DNA of 10,697 bases, from NCBI GenBank assembly GCA_035512195.1, contig DATKEK010000121.1, positions 1 to 10,697 on the forward strand. Direction: 5' to 3'. Below, in pieces: positions 6,816 to 10,697 of this stretch; position 1 is the stretch's first letter, and every line of letters starts with the position of its first letter. Under the pieces are notes generated by a model that worked only from the letters and a program-made list of their open reading frames with translations, ran no database searches and was not told where the DNA came from. The position numbers and the translations under genes were made by a program. This DNA is from DATKEK01 sp035512195. GTDB taxonomy: Bacteria; Pseudomonadota; Gammaproteobacteria; Burkholderiales; Eutrophovitaceae.

Positions 6816-7862
6816 ATGCGACGTAAAACCAACCGCCTGCTGATGTTGCTGGTCGGCGCCGCGGTCGCCGCGTGTTCCAGCCAGACCGAACGCGGCAGCA
6901 CCGGAATCGGTGCCGAAACCACACCACCGCCCGCCGAAGCCGTGAGTACACCGCCACCGGCCCCTCTCCCCGAGCCCGAGTCGGTGCAGTTCACCGAAGC
7001 GCCACTGCCTGAGGCACCGCCAGTGGTAGAGGCACCTCCGCCCGAGCCCGAAGTGGTAGAGGCACCTCCGCCGCAGGAACTCCCGGATTTCCCGATCACC
7101 GCATACGAACTCCCGCCGGAGCCGGAAGACACAGATATTGCTGACTTGGGTCCGCTGACCGAGCCCGAGCCGATCTACTATCCCGAGCAGGATCTCGGCG
7201 ATCACGATCTTGGTATCAGCGAGCCGGAAATGTTCTACGCAGAACAGGAACTCGCGGAACGGGATCTGGGAGTGAGCGAGCCTGATGCCTTTTATTACGA
7301 TCAGGAACTGGCGGAACGGGATCTGGGAGTGAGCGAGCCTGAGGCCTTTTATCACGATCAGGAACTTCCGGAACAGGATCTGGGAGTGAGCGAGCCTGAG
7401 GCCTTTTATTACGATCAGGAACTTCCGGAACAGGACCTCGGCGTCAGCGACCCGACCGTCTACTACGATTATCCCGGACCGGTCGTTACAGTGGAGTTTG
7501 CAACCGAACCGCTCTTCAACTTCGACAAATACGACATCCGCACCGACCAGGTCGCCGAACTGGATGAGTTTGTGTCGAATATCCGCGCCCTGACCTATGA
7601 AACCATCTGGGCGGTCGGCCACACCGACCGCATCGGATCAGTTTCGTACAATCAGGGTCTGTCGGAGCGCCGGGCGAATTCAATCAAGTCTTACCTGGTT
7701 CGTCAGGGCGTACCGGCCAACAAGATCCGCACGCTGGGCAGAAGCAAGAGTTCACCGGTAACCGGCACCGCCTGCGAAAACGAGCGCGGCCGTGCGCTGA
7801 TCTCCTGCCTTCAACCTGACCGCCGCGTCGAGTTGTCGGTTACGGGAACAAGAGCCGACTGA
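6816..7862 (+). CDS. OmpA-family peptidoglycan-binding lipoprotein with Pro/Glu-rich and tandem-repeat linker
   Basis: This 348-residue protein probably sits in the outer membrane and binds peptidoglycan through its C-terminus. Residues 1-20 form a lipoprotein signal (basic MRRKTNR, hydrophobic core, lipobox VAAC with Cys20). Ser21-Ser22 follow, not Asp, which suggests Lol sorting to the outer membrane. Residues about 36-105 are Pro/Glu-rich (PPP, EAPPPEPEVV). Residues 116-211 hold five copies of an acidic motif of about 19 residues (consensus EPEAFYYDQELPEQDLGVS). Residues about 225-345 form an OmpA C-terminal domain: FNFDKYDIR, GHTDRIGS with Asp271, and YNQGLSERRAN with Arg286 (the Asp and Arg that hold diaminopimelate in OmpA domains). 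It also has the Cys320/Cys331 pair around LISC and PDRRVEL, as in E. coli OmpA. There is no beta-barrel, so the name ompA would mislead. The gene is divergent from gyrA and is followed by a strong terminator. Confidence 0.93.
   Translation: MRRKTNRLLMLLVGAAVAACSSQTERGSTGIGAETTPPPAEAVSTPPPAPLPEPESVQFTEAPLPEAPPVVEAPPPEPEVVEAPPPQELPDFPITAYELPPEPEDTDIADLGPLTEPEPIYYPEQDLGDHDLGISEPEMFYAEQELAERDLGVSEPDAFYYDQELAERDLGVSEPEAFYHDQELPEQDLGVSEPEAFYYDQELPEQDLGVSDPTVYYDYPGPVVTVEFATEPLFNFDKYDIRTDQVAELDEFVSNIRALTYETIWAVGHTDRIGSVSYNQGLSERRANSIKSYLVRQGVPANKIRTLGRSKSSPVTGTACENERGRALISCLQPDRRVELSVTGTRAD
7022..7072 (+). repeat. Direct repeat of 21 bp (30-bp period) in the Pro/Glu-rich region
   Basis: agtggtagaggcacctccgc begins at 7022 and again at 7052, with one further identical base. 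It encodes the repeated VVEAPPP peptide of the lipoprotein linker (residues about 70-76 and 80-86). The two DNA copies are identical over 21 bases, a sign of recent local duplication. Confidence 0.8.
7161..7448 (+). repeat. Five tandem repeats (60 + 4 x 57 bp) encoding an acidic, Tyr-containing motif
   Basis: Units are 7161-7220 (60 bp, most diverged), 7221-7277, 7278-7334, 7335-7391 and 7392-7448, with a degenerate start of a sixth copy (DPTVYYD). Each encodes a form of E-P-E-x-F-Y-x-x-Q-E-L-x-E-x-D-L-G-V-S. By my count, units 3 and 4 differ at 5 of 57 positions and units 4 and 5 at 5 of 57. The 3' ends of units 2 and 3 are identical. This mosaic suggests expansion by unequal recombination or slippage. 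All units are multiples of three, so changes in copy number keep the frame. Confidence 0.93.
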
Positions 7863-7892
7863 CAGCGAATCCGTCGAATCGCATGATTACAA

Positions 7893-7918
7893 GCCCTGCA
7901 GTCGCAGGGCTTTTTTTT
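7893..7918 (+). terminator. Intrinsic terminator after the OmpA-like lipoprotein gene
   Basis: GCCCTGC-AGTC-GCAGGGC forms a perfect 7-bp GC-rich stem with a 4-nt loop, followed directly by eight T residues (7911-7918). It starts 30 bp after the stop codon. The 5' flanking AA can pair with the first Ts. The next gene starts only 11 nt after the T-tract, so the terminator also governs readthrough into mtaD. Confidence 0.93.
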
Positions 7919-7919
7919 C

Positions 7920-7924
7920 GGAAG
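7920..7924 (+). promoter_or_regulatory. Ribosome binding site of mtaD, abutting the terminator
   Basis: GGAAG lies 5 nt before the ATG at 7930 and begins one base after the terminator T-tract. Any transcript translated from this site must therefore read through the hairpin or start inside it or just after it. Confidence 0.5.
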
Positions 7925-7929
7925 CCACG

Positions 7930-9267
7930 ATGCAGACCGTCGAGAAACCAAGCTCCGTCGACCTGATTCTCGAGCCGCGCTGGATCATTCCGGTCGAGCC
8001 TCACGGCGTGGTGCTGTCCGATCACGCGATAGCCGTTTCCGGGGGCAATATCGTCGCACTGCTCCCGTCGAACATCATGCGTGAGCGGTATTCCGCGCGC
8101 GAAACCCTGACGCTCGCCGAGCACGTACTGATTCCCGGACTCGTCAACCTGCACACCCACGCAGCGATGACGCTGATGCGCGGCCTGGCAGACGATCTCG
8201 CGCTCATGGACTGGCTGGAGAATCACATCTGGCCAACCGAAGGTCGTCACGTGTCGCCGCAGTTCGTTTACGACGGCACCCTGCTCGCCTGTGCGGAGAT
8301 GTTGCGTGGCGGCGTGACCTGTTTCAACGACATGTATTTCTTTCCGGAGATGGCGGCCCGAGCCGCTCTGCAGGCAGGAATGCGCGCCGCGCTAGGCATC
8401 ATTCTGATCGAATTTCCGACTGCCTATGCCAGCGACGCGCAGGATTACCTGCGCAAGGGACTGGCCACACGCGACGAACTGAAGGGCGAGCCTCTGCTCT
8501 CGTTCTGCATGGCGCCGCACGCACCCTACACCGTGCACGACAAAAGCTTCGAACGGATTGGCACCTTCGCGGAGCAGTTGCAGGTTCCGATTCACATGCA
8601 CCTGCACGAGACACGGCACGAAGTCGAGGAAAGTGTCAAACAGCACGGCGTACGCCCGCTTGAGCGGCTGAGCAAGCTCGGGCTTCTGGGGCCCGGACTG
8701 ATTGCGGTCCACTCGGTGCATCTCGAACCGTCCGAGATCGCACTGCTGGCCGAACACGGCTGTTCGGTCGCGCATTGCCCGGCATCCAATCTGAAACTCG
8801 CGAGCGGCTTTGCCCCGGTGGGAAAGCTGCTGGATGCCGGCGTAAACGTGGGCATCGGCACCGATGGCGCGGCGAGCAACAACCGGCTCGATATCCTTTC
8901 CGAACTCAGGCTCGCCGCATTGATAGCGAAGGCGGATTCCGGGGATCCGAGAACACTTTCGGCTCATGCTGCGTTACGCATGGCAACGCTCGCCGGTGCC
9001 AGGGCTCTCGGCCTGGAATCCAGCATCGGTTCGATCGAACCCGGAAAGTCCGCTGATCTGGTCGCGGTGAACTTGTCCGCACTGGAAGTGTCTCCCTGCT
9101 ACGACCCGGCGTCGCACCTGACATATGTCGCCGAAAGGCGACACGTATCGCGGGTGTGGGTTCGCGGCGAATTGCTCTGCGAAGACGGCCGCCTCAAGCA
9201 CATGGACGAAAAGGATCTCGTGGCGAAGGCACGGCAGTGGCATGACCGGATTCTGCTGCAGCAGTAA
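7930..9267 (+). CDS. mtaD: 5'-methylthioadenosine / S-adenosylhomocysteine deaminase (amidohydrolase superfamily)
   Basis: This 445-residue cytosolic TRZ/ATZ-type metal hydrolase is predicted to deaminate MTA to methylthioinosine and SAH to S-inosylhomocysteine. The metal ligands are visible as His75 and His77 in NLHTHAAM, His224 in HMHLHE and Asp312 in IGTDGAASNN. The residues that in characterised MTA/SAH deaminases bind substrate or act as acid/base are present at matching spacing: Glu104 (WPTE), His197 (APHAPY) and Glu227. NLKLASG and the N-terminal and C-terminal beta-sandwich strands complete the fold. The same gene precedes ubiG in Pseudomonas (PA3170), where it was shown to be an MTA deaminase. 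No mtnA or MTA nucleosidase gene is beside it, so the next step would depend on genes elsewhere. ubiG begins 15 bp downstream. Related enzymes act on other deaminated purines or triazines, so substrate is inferred from motifs and context. Confidence 0.9.
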   Translation: MQTVEKPSSVDLILEPRWIIPVEPHGVVLSDHAIAVSGGNIVALLPSNIMRERYSARETLTLAEHVLIPGLVNLHTHAAMTLMRGLADDLALMDWLENHIWPTEGRHVSPQFVYDGTLLACAEMLRGGVTCFNDMYFFPEMAARAALQAGMRAALGIILIEFPTAYASDAQDYLRKGLATRDELKGEPLLSFCMAPHAPYTVHDKSFERIGTFAEQLQVPIHMHLHETRHEVEESVKQHGVRPLERLSKLGLLGPGLIAVHSVHLEPSEIALLAEHGCSVAHCPASNLKLASGFAPVGKLLDAGVNVGIGTDGAASNNRLDILSELRLAALIAKADSGDPRTLSAHAALRMATLAGARALGLESSIGSIEPGKSADLVAVNLSALEVSPCYDPASHLTYVAERRHVSRVWVRGELLCEDGRLKHMDEKDLVAKARQWHDRILLQQ

Positions 9268-9282
9268 GTATCCCATTTGAAA

Positions 9283-9984
9283 ATGATCAACGTCGATCCC
9301 GACGAACTGGACAAGTTCAGCCAACTCGCGCATCGCTGGTGGGACCCCCGAAGCGAGTTCAAGCCGCTGCATGAGATCAATCCCCTGCGCCTGGGCTACA
9401 TTGACGAGCGCGCCGGACTGCAAGGCAAGAAAGTGCTCGACGTCGGTTGCGGCGGAGGCATTCTCGCGGAGGCAATGGCAGTGCGCGGCGCGCAAGTCAC
9501 CGGCATCGATCTGGCGGAGAGGCCGCTGAAGGTGGCGCAGCTTCACCTGATCGAGAGCGGATTGAATGTGGCCTATCGAAAGGTGGCCGTGGAAGTCCTG
9601 GCGGAGGAAGCACCGGGCACGTACGACGTGGTCACCTGCATGGAGATGCTGGAACATGTGCCAGACCCGGGAAGCACGGTCAGAGCTTGTGCAAAGCTGC
9701 TGAAAGCCGACGGCTGGTGCTTCTTTGCCACCATCAGCCGCAACCCGAAGTCGTACCTGTTCGCGATAATAGGCGCGGAGTATTTGCTTAAACTGCTGCC
9801 CAAGGGAACACACGACTATGCCAAATTCATCAGGCCATCGGAGCTTTCCCATTTCTGCCGGAGTGCCGGAATGACTATTGACCGCATCACCGGCATGACC
9901 TACAACCCGATTACCCTGATGTATTCTTTGAACGATGACGTTTCCGTGAACTACATACTCTCGGCACGACCGGCACCGGCCTGA
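9283..9984 (+). CDS. ubiG: Ubiquinone biosynthesis O-methyltransferase
   Basis: UbiG is the SAM-dependent class I methyltransferase that makes both O-methylations of the ubiquinone ring. It has 233 residues from the ATG at 9283, close to E. coli UbiG in length. The start of the fold matches the family (KFSQLAHRWWD, EFKPLHEINPLRLGYI). SAM motif I is VLDVGCGGG (about 51-59), the motif II acid is in TGIDLA (Asp76), and CMEMLEHVPDP (119-129) carries the metal-associated E-x-x-E-H signature. The amphipathic membrane-binding segment typical of UbiG is at about 158-183 (FAIIGAEYLLKLLPKGTHD), followed by YNPIT. An in-frame TTG at 9277 would add Met-Lys. I prefer the ATG, but neither start has a clear Shine-Dalgarno sequence. 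Only 15 bp separate it from mtaD, so translation probably depends on that gene's ribosomes. Confidence 0.97.
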   Translation: MINVDPDELDKFSQLAHRWWDPRSEFKPLHEINPLRLGYIDERAGLQGKKVLDVGCGGGILAEAMAVRGAQVTGIDLAERPLKVAQLHLIESGLNVAYRKVAVEVLAEEAPGTYDVVTCMEMLEHVPDPGSTVRACAKLLKADGWCFFATISRNPKSYLFAIIGAEYLLKLLPKGTHDYAKFIRPSELSHFCRSAGMTIDRITGMTYNPITLMYSLNDDVSVNYILSARPAPA

Positions 9985-9998
9985 GCGCGAACGGCCGG
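9976..9998 (+). repeat. GC-rich inverted repeat across the ubiG stop codon
   Basis: CCGGCC (9976-9981) and GGCCGG (9993-9998) can pair around an 11-nt loop that contains the UGA stop. No T-tract follows, so it is not a standard intrinsic terminator. It may be a processing or stability stem, or chance in GC-rich DNA. The rest of the 74-bp gap to the next gene shows no clear promoter. Confidence 0.3.
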
Positions 9999-10046
9999 AG
10001 CGCGAGGCGCCGCGGGGTGGTTACTGGCGTGCAAACACATAACATT

Positions 10047-10052
10047 GAGGAG
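10047..10052 (+). promoter_or_regulatory. Ribosome binding site that sets the start of the YajG-like lipoprotein
   Basis: GAGGAG lies 6 nt before the ATG at 10059. An upstream in-frame start at 10017 would place this site inside the gene and put 14 charged or polar residues in front of the signal peptide, so it is rejected. Confidence 0.75.
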
Positions 10053-10058
10053 TTGAAT

Positions 10059-10643
10059 ATGAAAAGCAGAAGTCTGATTCTGACAGTAGCGATCGGTATC
10101 GCAGTTTTGCTGCAGGGCTGTGGACTGAAGCCGCAGTACCTGCACCTCGATCCGCCGGTGAAAGCGACTGGCCAGCCGTTGGGAGCCGGGGGCATGATCG
10201 CACTCGCGGTAAACGACACACGCAGCGACAAAAAGCTCGGCGAGGTCGGCGATCCCCTGACCAAGATGGTCGACGTGTCGCTCACAGAGGACTTCCGTCC
10301 CGCGGTCTACAAAAGAGTGTCGAAGGCCTTGACCGATCTCGGATTTGAGGTTGTGCCTTACAGCGATGCAATGGTCCGCGCAGTGGAGATCGACGTGCAG
10401 AACCTGACCCTCACTTCGGTCAAGCTTCCGTTCAATTTCCAAACCGAACTTCAGGCCCAGGTAGCCGTTCGCGCACGCAGCCCGAACCAGACTTACGACC
10501 GCTCATTCTTCGTCCGTCAATTCCAGGAAACCGCAACGCCGCCCTACACCAGGCACAGCAATGAACTGGTGAACAACGCGGTGTCGCAGGCCCTCTCTGA
10601 CGCGCTTTCGGACAGACAACTGCTCGAACTGCTGACGCAGTGA
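10059..10643 (+). CDS. YajG-like outer-membrane lipoprotein of unknown function
   Basis: This 194-residue protein is predicted to be a lipoprotein: basic MKSRS, a hydrophobic core (about 6-18), and lipobox LQGC with Cys21. Gln at the -2 position is less usual but tolerated. Gly22 follows, which permits Lol export to the outer membrane. The mature part has features of the YajG/Lipoprotein_16 family: an early strand with VNDTRSDKKLGEV (a D-x-R-x-x-K-x-L type motif), a central TEDFRPAVYKRVSKALTDLGFEV helix-strand unit, several beta-strands, and a C-terminal helical end (NNAVSQALSDALSDRQLLELL). Family placement rests on overall pattern and is moderately sure; no catalytic residues can be named. 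It follows ubiG by 74 bp and ends at a strong terminator, so it may be the last gene of the mtaD-ubiG unit or have its own promoter. Family members are of unknown role, so no function is given. Confidence 0.8.
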   Translation: MKSRSLILTVAIGIAVLLQGCGLKPQYLHLDPPVKATGQPLGAGGMIALAVNDTRSDKKLGEVGDPLTKMVDVSLTEDFRPAVYKRVSKALTDLGFEVVPYSDAMVRAVEIDVQNLTLTSVKLPFNFQTELQAQVAVRARSPNQTYDRSFFVRQFQETATPPYTRHSNELVNNAVSQALSDALSDRQLLELLTQ

Positions 10644-10664
10644 ACGGCAATGCAAAGTCAATAC

Positions 10665-10692
10665 CGGCCGGGGAGTACCCGGCCGTTTTTTT
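10665..10692 (+). terminator. Intrinsic terminator ending the plus-strand unit
   Basis: CGGCCGGG-GAGTA-CCCGGCCG gives an 8-bp all-GC stem with a 5-nt loop, followed directly by seven T residues (10686-10692). It begins 21 bp after the stop codon of the YajG-like lipoprotein gene. Confidence 0.93.
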
Positions 10693-10697
10693 GTTCA

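Noticed and set aside
7161..7448. Possible CRISPR-like array, because of regular repeats
   Set aside because: The units are contiguous, have no spacers, and are coding repeats in frame with the lipoprotein.
6771..7622. Minus-strand open frame of 283 codons with repeated FLIVIKG peptides
   Set aside because: It is antisense to the lipoprotein gene, and its repeats mirror the 57-bp DNA repeats. The lipobox, ribosome binding site and OmpA domain support the plus strand only.
10017..10058. Longer start for the YajG-like lipoprotein
   Set aside because: It would precede a clear signal peptide with 14 polar residues and swallow the GAGGAG ribosome binding site.

Overview
The window reads as an ordinary chromosomal segment of a Beta- or Gammaproteobacterium with GC-rich coding sequence. 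The evidence is gene content and order: gyrA, serC, serA, pheA and hisC on the minus strand face a divergent OmpA-domain gene, mtaD and ubiG on the plus strand. gyrA/serC/pheA/hisC is a classic proteobacterial neighbourhood. ubiG is a proteobacterial ubiquinone gene. Both lipoproteins have outer-membrane-type lipoboxes.

Minus-strand block (6489 down to 1): gyrA (DNA gyrase A) is followed after 50 bp, which hold a weak hairpin, by serC (GTG start). serC, serA, pheA and hisC are then packed with overlaps of 8, 8 and 4 bp, so they are very probably one translationally coupled transcript. SerA and SerC are consecutive serine-pathway enzymes. PheA and HisC supply phenylalanine and a transamination step. 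hisC runs off the left edge.

Divergent intergenic region (6490-6815): about 326 bp with no gene. It holds a plausible sigma70-type promoter, a 10-bp palindrome and a strong ribosome binding site for the plus-strand gene. The gyrA side has no convincing promoter or Shine-Dalgarno sequence.

Plus-strand block: a lipoprotein has a Pro/Glu-rich region, five tandem copies of an acidic/tyrosine motif of about 19 residues, and a C-terminal OmpA peptidoglycan-binding domain. A strong intrinsic terminator follows it, and only 11 nt later mtaD begins (MTA/SAH deaminase). ubiG (ubiquinone O-methyltransferase) follows at once. A YajG-like lipoprotein with its own strong ribosome binding site comes next, and a second strong terminator closes the window. 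MtaD may deaminate the S-adenosylhomocysteine that UbiG-type methyltransferases release, a plausible reason for their pairing.

I see no mobile element, CRISPR array, phage gene, tRNA or rRNA, and no convincing undescribed system. The most unusual parts are the repeat-bearing OmpA-like lipoprotein, the terminator set directly against mtaD, the identical ATGGCTGA start/stop overlaps, and the shortened active-site loop of SerA.
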